Assembly (NCBI RefSeq): GCF_904846685.1
Contig: NZ_CAJHBQ010000002.1
Coordinates: 620,001-684,000 of the forward strand
DNA from: Psychrobacter submarinus
GTDB lineage: Bacteria > Pseudomonadota > Gammaproteobacteria > Pseudomonadales > Moraxellaceae
Direction of reading: 5' to 3'
DNA: 64,000 nt
A program made the translations under genes and the position numbers. The notes beneath the pieces were generated by a model. That model did not search any database. It was not told where the DNA came from and saw only the letters and a program-made list of their open reading frames with translations. Shown piece after piece: positions 44,678-54,601 of this stretch. Every line of letters begins with the position of its first letter. Within the stretch, counting starts at the first letter, position 1.

Positions 44678-45307
44678 TTAGTTATTTGTAGTTAGCAGTT
44701 GTTTTTTGGCAACAGAGATACCGCCTTCATGAGGGATGTTATTGTGAACCTCAGAAGGAACTAGTTGCATAGTTTGACAGTCTTTGCATTCATGCCAAGT
44801 ATGACCATTTTCTTTACGCCAATTAGCAACCTCTCTAGGTGTACACTCCCACTTTTCAGCAAGTTGTTCATCAGCTTGAGGAAAGTTCTTATTTCTTTCA
44901 GTTGTGAAGTTGTCTATTCTTACTTCATCTGTCATTACTTCTGAGAAGTCTGGTTCACCATCTTTAAAAGATATTCCATCAATACCATATTTTTCCTTGA
45001 GCTCACCCCAAGTCAAGTTATCTGGATTAGCACTTAAAGGTATAAAGTCATCGTCAGGATTCCATACTGAGTTGCCTACTTCATCTATCCATTCACCATT
45101 GCTTACTGGTAGATGGATGCTAGATGGAAGAATTTCGATAGACTTTGAATAATGTTCTGTAGACCAGAGCTGATCATTAGCAAAGATGTCACCTTTCTTG
45201 TTAGGGGGAAAAGTATCCCAGCACTCATTTTTAGAGAATATTCTTTCATCAAGAATAGACTTATCAAGTGTCTTAAAGACCTCAGTTTGTTTAATAGACT
45301 CAATCAT
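44678..45307 (-). CDS. HNH/EndoVII-type nuclease toxin-like protein (WHH/LHH class)
   Basis: This 209-residue protein ends with HTWHECKDCQTMQLVPSEVH and then NNIPHEGGIS. This is the TWH...TMQLVP..H...HTGG pattern of WHH/LHH nucleases found as C-terminal domains of polymorphic toxins; an extra Cys pair takes the usual D-G place. The N-terminal 150 residues (WDTFPPNKKG; FSEVMTDEVRIDNFTTERNK) resemble linker parts of contact-dependent toxins but have no secretion signal. Its ATG overlaps the HerA-like stop (ATGA), so the two are translationally coupled. Confidence 0.75.
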   Translation of the reverse strand: MIESIKQTEVFKTLDKSILDERIFSKNECWDTFPPNKKGDIFANDQLWSTEHYSKSIEILPSSIHLPVSNGEWIDEVGNSVWNPDDDFIPLSANPDNLTWGELKEKYGIDGISFKDGEPDFSEVMTDEVRIDNFTTERNKNFPQADEQLAEKWECTPREVANWRKENGHTWHECKDCQTMQLVPSEVHNNIPHEGGISVAKKQLLTTNN

Positions 45308-48300
45308 AAAATCATATCCTTAGAACTATTTTTCCAGGCAGTACTTAAATCATTATGAATACTGCGTGTCATATTATCTGATAGTTGAGTTAAATGATTT
45401 TTTAGTAAAGTATCCGCTAATACGTTCAGCTCCACTTTACTTGACATACGAGTTAACTGGGAACTAATCGTTTCTCGTATACCTAACACAGAAAATAATA
45501 AATTTATTGCATTAGTATGATCGGACCAAATTGTTGTATGACCGGTTTTTTCAATTTGTTGTATCGAATTAAGCAACCCAATCTTATAATTAGTAGCTAT
45601 GTTATATTTTTTAGCACCATCTTTGAGTATCTGCAAGTCAAACGGCTCTTTCTCATCCATTCGTTTATGCAGTAGCAACCTTGCTAAGTGAAGATTAAAC
45701 TCTTTACGTTTATCGCTTAAGATAACTTGATTAATAGCTGAATGCTTGTACTCTTTTTCTTCTCCATTAAAAAAGTTAATCTTACAAAGGACAGGCTCCA
45801 ACCAGTTGTTTTGATAAATAACAGCAACGCCTCTAGGTAGCCTTGCAATCTCTTCAAGCTGGTCGTCGTTGACTACGGCTGCTTTACCAATCAAGCGACG
45901 ATCTTGCTCGTCAGGTAGTCTCAAGATAATCTTAGTATTGGTATTGCGTATCGCTGAACTATCTACCGCACTTGGTGATTGATCAATAATAAGAAAGCCT
46001 TCGCCATAAGTACGCATTTCAGCGATAGAATTTGAAAGCATTTCGACGGCTTTACCAGTCACATTTGACCCTTCAGAGCTTTGCTCAGTGGATGTTCTTT
46101 TTAAGAGGTGATGAGCCTCTTCAAGAATAGTGACGTGTTTGAGAGGTTGATTCATCCCAGAAAATGCCATACGCCGCTCGTTAAGGCGCATGATCAAAAT
46201 GCCCATAATCAAGGACTTTGTTTCTTGTGAACCAACGCGACTTAAGTCAATGATAACGTTAGAGTCAAAAAGTATATTGTTATCAATTTCATAAGAAGCA
46301 AAAATCTGACCATTTAAACCGTTGGTCAAGCTTTTCACGCGTGTCGCAAGTGAGCCAACATAGTTGCTTTTAACTTCATCTGAATATGCTGATGTATTAA
46401 TAACATTGTTAACTGCTTCTAATAAGTCATTGAAGGTTGGGAAAATATCTTCGGAATAATAGTTATATGAATTATTTATATCCCAACCACTGGCTTCATA
46501 AGCTTGAAGAATAGCATCTTTGAGCACAGCAGGCATCGCAGCATACATCGACCAACAGACGTTAAATATTTCAACCAGTCTATCAATATGCTCTAAAACA
46601 TGAATGCTTTTCGGGAATTTAAAAGGATTAATTTTTAATAATGGCGCTTGGGAAGGATTGGTTGAAAAAACATTAACATTCTCTAGGTAACCAAAGATAT
46701 GTTTATATTCACCTTTGGTAGGTTCAATAACCAAAAATGGAATATTCTTTTCTTGTAGCTGAGACATTATCTCATAAACCGTATTACTTTTACCTGACCC
46801 TGTTGAACCTGATATAAATACGTGACTGGTTAAATTATCAATATCTAAACTAACTTTTTGTGGTAAATCATTCCATAAGTGCCGAATAACGCCTAATTCA
46901 ATGCTCCCATTAGTAGCAATATTATGGCCATCTAAAGATTTGACTTGTCTACCAAATGCCTGAGTCTCGACCACAGCGGTGCTCGAGGTAGAGCGGCGAG
47001 GCATACTGAGCTGAATAGCCATTTCTTTGCCAGAAACTAATGTGGCTGGAGTTAAATATTTAAGCGGTAGGGTGTTAAAAAAGCTGGCATTGAGTCGAGG
47101 ATGGCTAATCAGCTTTAACCACTCAAGCACGCTTCTCATTTTAATGTTATTAGATTTATCCCACGTGGTTAAAGCAAAGTCTTCAGTATCTGAATTACCG
47201 CCACGCATTAATCCTAAAAATATACTAGCTAGCGTTTCAGATGAAGCAGTGCTATTCCCAATAAAATACGCAGCTGTTTGCCAGCCACCATAGCGAGAAG
47301 CTTCATCGACACGCTCTAACTGCTTATCGATTTTCTTAAGCATTTGCTCAATACTTTTATCGGTCATATCAAGGGTTAATTGACGACTCGTCCCTACAGT
47401 CTGTGTATCCGATTTAGCGGTAGTTTCACTATTGGTACTTGATTCACTAGTAGTTCGTCCTGCTGCACTGCTAAAGCTAGTACCTTCATTAATTCCTTGA
47501 GACTCTGTATAGCTAGTACCAGCTGTTTTATTTTCAGTGAATGGATCACTTATCATTCTACCTACATTACTACCTATCATTGAACCTATACCAGCGCCTA
47601 CTACGTTACCTATTGCACCACCTACAATTGTAGCGCCTAATGTGATGGCAGTTCCACTAAAAGACGCTACTTTAGATTTATTGGTTTGTTCAGAAAGTGA
47701 TTCTGAAGTCCCATAAGCTTTAGAGGTGTTTGTTCCTTCTGTAACGCCAGATGTTTCGGTTTGGCTCAAGCTATCACTTAACGACTGGCTGAGCCCATGA
47801 CTGATAGATAAACTCATAGCTTCACTATCATTTTCACCATAGGACACTTGCTGTTTTAGTAATGGTGAAAGTTGAGTGGAGACACTTTCGTAACCAGATC
47901 TGATGTGAGAAAGTTGGGTCGGAGTGACTGGCTCTGCTAAAATCACTGCAGAATAGTTATGCCCTTCGGCAGCATCAATGAATCGTTCGAGCCCTTGCAT
48001 AAAGTGCTCTCGCTCTTCCACAGATAAAGAGGGTACACCAGTAACTGCAGTGACAGACTGGACTTTAGACGTACCATCATTATTTTCAGAGTACAGATTA
48101 TTCATTAGAGTTTGAGTAGCCGAACCATTCAATGGCAAAAGCTCACTACCAGAAAAGTGACCCTTAAAAGTTTCTTGCAATAGCTGACCTGCGGTGCCGC
48201 CCTGAGTACCACCTGATTGACCACGAGCACCTAAGTATAAGTGAGTCTCAGAGCCATCACAGTCTAAAAATATAAACACTGAAAATCCAGCAGCACCTAG

Positions 48301-48552
48301 CGCATTATAGGCTGCAGTCATACTCTCTAAAACTGACTGCTTGTTTTCAAGAACGATACGCTCCACCTTAAATACTCTAACGTCCGAGCTTAAATTAATC
48401 TTGTGATTAAAGCGCGGCACGATATCACAATAACGTAATTCCGATAAATAGCTTTTATTAATAAGATTACTAGCATCTTGCAGTGCACTGAATGCTTGTT
48501 GTTGTATAAGTTCAGCTTCCGTTTTAGTAGCGAGCGCTATCTGGTTAGTCAT
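45304..48552 (-). CDS. HerA-type ATPase with Ser/Thr-rich region and glycine-zipper segment
   Basis: A 1082-residue protein in three parts. Residues 1-240 are a soluble domain with QSGGTQGGTAGQ. Residues about 240-385 are very rich in Ser, Thr and Gln and include a glycine-zipper stretch at about 300-335 (LGATIVGGAIGNVVGAGIG) that could insert in a membrane. From about 530 the motor follows: Walker A FISGSTGSGKSNTVYEI (about 580), Walker B VTILEEAHHLL (about 812) and IIDQSPSAVD, as in HerA/DUF87/VirB4-like pumps. It is coupled to the nuclease toxin by a 4-base overlap. It could translocate DNA for the nuclease or move the toxin; neither is proven. Confidence 0.8.
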   Translation of the reverse strand: MTNQIALATKTEAELIQQQAFSALQDASNLINKSYLSELRYCDIVPRFNHKINLSSDVRVFKVERIVLENKQSVLESMTAAYNALGAAGFSVFIFLDCDGSETHLYLGARGQSGGTQGGTAGQLLQETFKGHFSGSELLPLNGSATQTLMNNLYSENNDGTSKVQSVTAVTGVPSLSVEEREHFMQGLERFIDAAEGHNYSAVILAEPVTPTQLSHIRSGYESVSTQLSPLLKQQVSYGENDSEAMSLSISHGLSQSLSDSLSQTETSGVTEGTNTSKAYGTSESLSEQTNKSKVASFSGTAITLGATIVGGAIGNVVGAGIGSMIGSNVGRMISDPFTENKTAGTSYTESQGINEGTSFSSAAGRTTSESSTNSETTAKSDTQTVGTSRQLTLDMTDKSIEQMLKKIDKQLERVDEASRYGGWQTAAYFIGNSTASSETLASIFLGLMRGGNSDTEDFALTTWDKSNNIKMRSVLEWLKLISHPRLNASFFNTLPLKYLTPATLVSGKEMAIQLSMPRRSTSSTAVVETQAFGRQVKSLDGHNIATNGSIELGVIRHLWNDLPQKVSLDIDNLTSHVFISGSTGSGKSNTVYEIMSQLQEKNIPFLVIEPTKGEYKHIFGYLENVNVFSTNPSQAPLLKINPFKFPKSIHVLEHIDRLVEIFNVCWSMYAAMPAVLKDAILQAYEASGWDINNSYNYYSEDIFPTFNDLLEAVNNVINTSAYSDEVKSNYVGSLATRVKSLTNGLNGQIFASYEIDNNILFDSNVIIDLSRVGSQETKSLIMGILIMRLNERRMAFSGMNQPLKHVTILEEAHHLLKRTSTEQSSEGSNVTGKAVEMLSNSIAEMRTYGEGFLIIDQSPSAVDSSAIRNTNTKIILRLPDEQDRRLIGKAAVVNDDQLEEIARLPRGVAVIYQNNWLEPVLCKINFFNGEEKEYKHSAINQVILSDKRKEFNLHLARLLLHKRMDEKEPFDLQILKDGAKKYNIATNYKIGLLNSIQQIEKTGHTTIWSDHTNAINLLFSVLGIRETISSQLTRMSSKVELNVLADTLLKNHLTQLSDNMTRSIHNDLSTAWKNSSKDMIL

Positions 48553-48572
48553 GCTCTATCCTATTTTTATAA

Positions 48573-49568
48573 TCATCTTAACTTCGCCAACAAAGCACGT
48601 ATATGCTCTAAAACAGCGCCCCCTATTTTCATAGCGGTCTTTATAAAGCCATCTTCTTGCTTTTTCTGAGACGACTGTCCGGTATTTGAGCGACTGCGAT
48701 CTGAACTTGATTTATTGTATTCTAAGCTACTGCTAGAAATACGATTAGACTGATGCTTTTTCTTAGATTCTTTATTAGCTTGAGTTTGAGATGTTGGCTT
48801 AGCCCTTATATACTCAAAACCCTCAACGCCTTTCTTTGCTAAATAATCCCGCACGTTAATGAGATGCATTAGCCTTTCCATAGCAAAATTATGATTAAGA
48901 TAACTTTGCTGCAATAAAAAATAGTCTTTATTCCAACTTTCTTTGTTTTCATCGATAGCTAAACAAAATTTATCTTCGTAATAGTCAACAAAAACATCTG
49001 ATGTATGTTTATTTATAAATACAACTTCCTGAATTATATCTTCAATAAGTAAACGATTGTTTTTTAAATCAAATTTAATTATATTCTGTATGGCTCTAAT
49101 ATCTTTTTTTGATACTGCTATCTGTAACTTTTCTGTAGGTTGATAATTTTTAAGAATATCGGGTAATTCTTCAATATCACATTCTGTCTTAATTGAACTC
49201 GTACTGATTTCTTGAGACCGATCATCACTATTTAATGTTGGCTGTGTTTTTTTAGTAGATGGAGAGGTATATTGATCACTGGTAATATCAAACCCTACTG
49301 CTCCAATATGCTGCAAGTGATGTTTTACGTTTATAATATGCTCACAACGTTGTTTGGAAAATTCTTTACGTTGTATTAAGCTAAGCTGTGATCGAAAGTA
49401 TTCTTCATTCCATGAGCTCTTGTTGAGTTTTATTGGGTATGTTTCGCTATCGAATTCCATGAAATCAGATATTGAAATACCATTAAGAATAACCTGAGAC
49501 TCCATAACAGGCAATGAGCTGTTAGAAGATACTTCAATAAAACTTTCTTTACTAAATTCATTTTTCAT
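48573..49568 (-). CDS. Unknown protein with two copies of a W-x-x-Y-F repeat and a C-terminal amphipathic helix
   Basis: This 331-residue protein has an internal duplication: residues 53-94 (WNEEYFRSQLSLIQRKEFSK ... INVKHHLQHIGAVGF) and 212-251 (WNKDYFLLQQSYLNHNFAME ... INVRDYLAKKGVEGF). The two units are joined by a polar linker. The tail is Ser/Lys-rich and ends with GGAVLEHIRALLAKLR, an amphipathic helix that could touch membrane or the dynamin. No family recognised. It lies between dynamin and HerA with 20-30 base gaps, so it likely bridges them. Confidence 0.6.
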   Translation of the reverse strand: MKNEFSKESFIEVSSNSSLPVMESQVILNGISISDFMEFDSETYPIKLNKSSWNEEYFRSQLSLIQRKEFSKQRCEHIINVKHHLQHIGAVGFDITSDQYTSPSTKKTQPTLNSDDRSQEISTSSIKTECDIEELPDILKNYQPTEKLQIAVSKKDIRAIQNIIKFDLKNNRLLIEDIIQEVVFINKHTSDVFVDYYEDKFCLAIDENKESWNKDYFLLQQSYLNHNFAMERLMHLINVRDYLAKKGVEGFEYIRAKPTSQTQANKESKKKHQSNRISSSSLEYNKSSSDRSRSNTGQSSQKKQEDGFIKTAMKIGGAVLEHIRALLAKLR

Positions 49569-49598
49569 AGTATTCCTTAAAATATATTCTTTAACTAT

Positions 49599-51896
49599 CT
49601 ATAGGGTCAAAATATCACTAATTTTAGAGTTGAATTTTTCAATATGGTCTAATTCCATTCTAGCTACATCGATAGCTTCTTTTCGTTTATTTTTGTCTTC
49701 AACTTTTTCTTCTAGATCCGACATCAAATTATTAAAACGTTCACTAAACTCTTCATTCATAAATTCAATATATATACTAATTGTTTTATCACTATTGTCT
49801 TGAATTTTTTGCTTGGCATCAATTAATAGGTTTGCGAAAACAGTATCTATCTCTGGCCCTCTATCCTCCCACAAATCATCAAGACTAACAAACTCTTCTT
49901 CTACAGTTTCATAGACAGCTTCTTCTCTACTACTGAACCAGCTAAAAGGGTTGTACCATTTTGCACTAACAGTTCTTGTTCCTGTTTGTACTCTGTGACG
50001 CTTAACCTGTATTTCATCTTCTTCTAAAGAAATACTGAAAGACACCATATGGTTCTTTAAACCTTCTAAGATAGGCAGGTCCAACTCTGATACATCATCA
50101 AATAAACTTGCTATGTACCTATTGTAATCAGTTGACAAGTCTTTTTGTATTTCTAACTGATCAGACTCAATCATATTTTCTAGATTAACAACAAGAAGAT
50201 TGAACTCGCTTTGCAAGTCACGAGTTAGTTTATTGATCTTATTTTGAGCCTGTCTTTTCGAGGCTTCACCCTGAAATGCATTTCCAAAATCATAAATTAT
50301 TTCTCTTAACTTCTTTTCTTCTAGCATAAATGCTTGTGCTGTTTCTTTTCTTATACCTTTTTGCTGATTTTTTACTTTGTTAATATAACCATCCGACTTA
50401 AATGCTTGTTTTTCCTTCTCGCGTAGCAGATTAATATTTTCCTGAAGTTTATTAAGATTTTGTTCATCTGTTTCAAGGGATTTCTGCAATTCAGCAGCAT
50501 TAGTAGATTGCTGTATTATCTGACTGAGTGCCTGATTTGCTCGTGTCACACGGTTAGGAAGGCTATACTTTTCGATATAGTCGTCTATCATCATCTCAAC
50601 CGCAGGTAAACCACTACGATATAATACTGTTGAGTAGTTTTTCTTATTGATCTTTTCCTGAGTGTTTTTGGATAAGGGCATATATTGGACTAAATCCATA
50701 AGAGGTTCCTCATTAAACAGGTCTTCCATTGCACTGAGGTCACCTCGTTCACTGCGTGTCAATAAGTCGATACTTAGCTCACGTTTGCGAAGCAGAGAGG
50801 TTAAGCTAGCAGAAACTGGGTATACTAAAGGATTGGCAATACCATTATTTTTTAAATATTGTTTAGCGCGTGTAACTACATTCTCAATATATTCACCTTT
50901 CTCTGGATCGAATACATCCGCTTTATTAATGACGAAAATAAAGCGATCTTTACTTTGCTTACCTCCTTTACTCATAACATCAGCAATCTGACGCAATAAG
51001 CTTCGATCGTCATTAATACCAAGTTGTTGTCCATTTAGAATATACAGAACTAATGGATGACGATCGGAATCACCAATATATCGCATAGTTGTTAGGTTAT
51101 GTTCGATATCTTGGCTGTTATTAGGACCTGGAGTGTCTGTTAATACTAAACGAACACTTTCTCGCTCTTCTATTGCTGGTATCTTCCCCTCTATATTAAT
51201 TCGGAACACATCAGGGGATTTATTCCATTCGCTCATTAGCTGAGCTGCCGATTCAGCACCTATCTTTGTTGTAAGATCCAATTCTTGTTGTTCATTAACT
51301 ATATATCCTTCACTATCTTTACAACTTACAGTAAAGTGACCTTGTGATATGTGGTCGTAATCCGTAATTTTAGCAATAGTAGCAGTGGTTGCCTCGTTCA
51401 ATGCTGGTAGTAAGTCACAACCTAACATAGCGTTAATCAAGGTAGATTTACCAGATGACATGGTTGCCACTACATAAACATCAAAATTTTTGTCAAATGC
51501 CGCATCAAATTTCTTGAGTACATCTGGAGTATTAACATATTGTTTGAACAGTGGATCTTGCTTTGCTTCTAATATAAGTTGTTGAATTTTGTCTAGGCGT
51601 TCTTCTGATCCTGGAACTATGTCATATGACATCTTAACATCTAGCCCGTCTTCATTAGCTTGTTTAACGGCTTCTTCCATGTCAACACAGTCTGCTTCAA
51701 CTCCTTTGAAATGAACTCTATATTGTTCTTCACCATTAAATATGTCATACAACTTTTGAAAGAACCCTTCTATCCATAATTGTAGTCTTTGGTTTTCATA
51801 TTCAGCAAGCTGGGAATTATTCTCAGGCTTTTGATCATTAATAAGAAAACAAGTCTCAATTGTAAAAGGGTTATGTTTGATGGCTACGTTAATCAT
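49599..51896 (-). CDS. Dynamin-like large GTPase
   Basis: This 765-residue protein has an N-terminal extension of about 135 residues and then the GTPase domain: G1 VVATMSSGKSTLINAMLG (about 139), G2 Thr in EATTATI, G3 LTDTPGPNNSQD (about 252) and G4 FVINKADV (about 324). A long coiled-coil stalk follows from about 470, with a hydrophobic tip SAKWYNPFSWFS (about 650) that is the expected membrane paddle. Bacterial dynamins bend, fuse or repair membranes, and several act in phage defence. The start ATG has GGAG upstream. Confidence 0.88.
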   Translation of the reverse strand: MINVAIKHNPFTIETCFLINDQKPENNSQLAEYENQRLQLWIEGFFQKLYDIFNGEEQYRVHFKGVEADCVDMEEAVKQANEDGLDVKMSYDIVPGSEERLDKIQQLILEAKQDPLFKQYVNTPDVLKKFDAAFDKNFDVYVVATMSSGKSTLINAMLGCDLLPALNEATTATIAKITDYDHISQGHFTVSCKDSEGYIVNEQQELDLTTKIGAESAAQLMSEWNKSPDVFRINIEGKIPAIEERESVRLVLTDTPGPNNSQDIEHNLTTMRYIGDSDRHPLVLYILNGQQLGINDDRSLLRQIADVMSKGGKQSKDRFIFVINKADVFDPEKGEYIENVVTRAKQYLKNNGIANPLVYPVSASLTSLLRKRELSIDLLTRSERGDLSAMEDLFNEEPLMDLVQYMPLSKNTQEKINKKNYSTVLYRSGLPAVEMMIDDYIEKYSLPNRVTRANQALSQIIQQSTNAAELQKSLETDEQNLNKLQENINLLREKEKQAFKSDGYINKVKNQQKGIRKETAQAFMLEEKKLREIIYDFGNAFQGEASKRQAQNKINKLTRDLQSEFNLLVVNLENMIESDQLEIQKDLSTDYNRYIASLFDDVSELDLPILEGLKNHMVSFSISLEEDEIQVKRHRVQTGTRTVSAKWYNPFSWFSSREEAVYETVEEEFVSLDDLWEDRGPEIDTVFANLLIDAKQKIQDNSDKTISIYIEFMNEEFSERFNNLMSDLEEKVEDKNKRKEAIDVARMELDHIEKFNSKISDILTL

Positions 51897-51913
51897 GAAA
51901 TACTCCGTTAATA

Positions 51914-52901
51914 TTATAAACTAGATTGTTGAAAGTTATAATTAATAATACTTTCTAACAGTGGTAGCCCACTAAAGTATACTAGGTTTTCAATTTTACT
52001 CTTTGGTATCTCTAGTCCATCTTTTATAACAATAGATATATCTTTTTTATCTTTATTCGGTAATGACATAGTCTTTACTTCATCAGATACATTATAAGAA
52101 GCTCTTATTAATCTACTATCATCAAGTTCATTTATATTTTGTTGTAATATATTACGCTCGAATCGGGTAAGAGGTTCTGCATTTAATGCTTTTCTAGCAT
52201 TTAATGCAGAAAGTGCAGATACTGGTATAATAGCAGGGTCTATGAAACCAATATCTTTTAAGTACGAAGCTGCGTTCTGAACAAATGTTTCAATATCCTC
52301 ACCTTTCTCTGCATCTAAAACATCTGCTTTATTCAGTATAAATATAATTTTCTTATGCTTATCTTTTTTTAAAACCTGATTTATCTGTGATAGAAAAAGC
52401 CTATCGTCATTAATACCAATCTGGGTAGCATTTAATACATAAATAATAACTCCGTAACAGCCATCATTTACTAGTTTTAAAGTCAAATTTTCATGTGTAT
52501 TATCTTGACTATTATTAGGGCCTGGCGAATCGTATATAACAATATTTTTATTGGAATTTTTATAGAAGGAATATTACCTGTTATGCTAATAAAATTTATC
52601 TCCTTATCAGCATTCCATAATTTTAATATATTACTATTAATATTTTTTGTAATCTACGAAATTTAAGATGGTTTCTTTATTTAAATTTATATTTTTAAAT
52701 TTATGCGGAACCATTAAAATGATGTTGTTGATCATTATTATGTATTCTAGTTATTGTTGCTGTCGTTGCTTCATTAGCACAATGAAGCAGCTCTCGTCCT
52801 AACATCGAGTTGATTAGTGTGGACTTCCCTGAACTCATTGTCGCTACAACAATGATTTTAAAGAAACTTACTACCGACTTACTTCTTTTGTTTTTTGTCA
52901 T
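51914..52901 (-). pseudogene. Second dynamin-like GTPase, broken by several frameshifts
   Basis: Pieces of the same GTPase domain are found in three frames: IIVVATMSSGKSTLINSMLG (about 52830-52890), an intermediate NILKLWNADKEINFISITG piece (about 52580-52650), then YDSPGPNNSQDN and IIFILNKADVLDAEKGED down to FSGLPLLESII. Each piece aligns with the intact dynamin next door. At least three frame changes and the loss of the N-terminal extension and the whole stalk show a dead, truncated duplicate. It sits between the WYL gene and the intact dynamin gene. Confidence 0.85.
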
Positions 52902-52904
52902 CGT

Positions 52905-53810
52905 TTAAATTTCCATTAAATACTTGGTTATAGTAGCTTCTAGGTCTTTATTTAAAGTGTTTGGGCTAATTACTCGGATATGTGGTATCCAATACTGCAC
53001 GATAGGGATAACCTCTTTTGGATGCACGTCTTTACAAGCTAGCAGCAAGTCGCCATTTTCAAGCCGACGTATCAGATTTTGATTTGGCAGCAGGTCACGG
53101 CGCTCAAAGTAGCCAGCAACTTTAGCATTAACTTGCACGACAATTTCTTTAATTTGATTACCAAAGAATAGACTATCTGTAGTGACAATTTCTTTCTTTA
53201 TATCTTCATAACATTCGAAAGTCTCAGTATTTACTTGTAAATTACTAATTTGAGTAAAGCAAAAGGTCTTTGTTCTATCATGAGTTTGCCCAACTACATA
53301 CCAAATACCATTCTTGTTAAGCAAATGGTATGGTGCTAGGCGATATTTTTTTCTTCGATTATAAGTCGGACTATCACTGATTTTGTAGTAATCAAATTCG
53401 ATATAATGGCAGCCTCTAATTGCCTTATTAATTGCTTCAAAGTCCTGCCTACGCTCTTGAATATCCTCATAATCATAACCTTTAACCAAAATACTTTGAT
53501 TCAAATGTTGATGAAAAAACTGACGATCAATTTGTGGTAATAATTCTTGGACGCTAGCAAAGTTAGCGAATCGCTTTATATCATCAACGTTTAGGTAACC
53601 TATACTTTTGGGATTAAGGAGATAAAACTGTGGACCTGATTCTCTGAAATCCAAAACTGTCAGACGATCCTGAAAATCTCGTTTCAATGTGCGAGTAGAA
53701 ACCTTATAAGTATCTGCTAACTCAAAAATATCCAAACGCTCGCCAGCGTTTAGTCGGATAATAATGTCAGATAAGCGATATGCAAGTCGTTCGTGCTTTT
53801 TTGATTTCAT
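52905..53810 (-). CDS. WYL-domain transcriptional regulator 2
   Basis: A 301-residue protein starting MKSKKHERLAYRLSDIIIRL. I chose ATG 53808-53810 because the GTG 25 codons upstream has no ribosome site and adds atypical sequence. The N-terminal DeoR-like winged helix (ERLDIFELADTYKVSTRTLKRDFQDRL) is followed by the WYL domain (CHYIEFDYYK; YRLAPYHLLNKNGIWYVVGQTHDR; FCFTQISNL) and the WCX tail. It is the first gene of the dynamin-HerA cluster and most likely controls it. It is distinct from the WYL protein at 23914. Confidence 0.88.
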   Translation of the reverse strand: MKSKKHERLAYRLSDIIIRLNAGERLDIFELADTYKVSTRTLKRDFQDRLTVLDFRESGPQFYLLNPKSIGYLNVDDIKRFANFASVQELLPQIDRQFFHQHLNQSILVKGYDYEDIQERRQDFEAINKAIRGCHYIEFDYYKISDSPTYNRRKKYRLAPYHLLNKNGIWYVVGQTHDRTKTFCFTQISNLQVNTETFECYEDIKKEIVTTDSLFFGNQIKEIVVQVNAKVAGYFERRDLLPNQNLIRRLENGDLLLACKDVHPKEVIPIVQYWIPHIRVISPNTLNKDLEATITKYLMEI

Positions 53811-54601
53811 CACACTTTCTTGAGCCACATTTTGTAAACAATTATAATAGTGTTGCTTAAACCATACAGAATTGTAATTATGCACATTTATTCAGATTTC
53901 TCAATAAGTATTTAGTGCTTTTAAGTCACATTCAATACAAAGCATTGATATTTATATATATTAATTTTGATATATATATATATTAAATAAATATACTTTA
54001 CAATTTTCAATTACGATAATCATTTTCATAAAAGTACAACAGGAGCATAAAATTTTAGAACTGTTACGAAATTATAATTTACATGTATTTATATGATAAT
54101 ACTTCGTAGTCCACAAACTCATAAAAGATGATACAAACCTATTGTATCTTCAGTAATCAAATCACTACTGAAATTGATACATTCACCAAAAATAAATCAA
54201 AACCGAATAGATATATCTTTAGGCAACGGATGTATCATAGCAATATCAATTCACAAAGCTGTTTGTTTTTATACAGTTCTCTAAGTAAAGTATTATTGAG
54301 AATACGCTTCATAAACACTTTCAAATATCAGTAAAGCATTAGTATAGCGTAACGTCATGACAGGTTGTGTCAAAAACATGAAATTGAAGAATAATTTTGG
54401 ATGGTATTTTATGATTATAGGATAAGATAGTAGTGAACAGTAACCCGCCTAGACATAAGACAACAATTATAGAGATTATGATTATCAAAAGATTTTAGTA
54501 GTCAATTAACTTAGGACTGTTAATCTAAAGGTTATCTATTCCGTTGATACACCTGAGATAGTAGAGGGTATTTTGAACATTTCGATGCATGACCCCTGCC
54601 G
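53811..54601. other. AT-rich region between the WYL-dynamin cluster and the recombinase trio
   Basis: About 790 bases with no convincing gene. At 53945-54000 there is a dense run of TATATATA/TTAATT. A 68-residue open frame at 54128-54334 lacks a ribosome site and family. The promoter of the WYL operon should lie at its left end. The region could be the old edge of the element carried by the trio. Confidence 0.4.

Noticed and set aside
54128-54334. 68-residue open frame in the AT-rich gap
   Set aside because: There is no ribosome site, low-complexity composition and no neighbour logic; it is probably chance.
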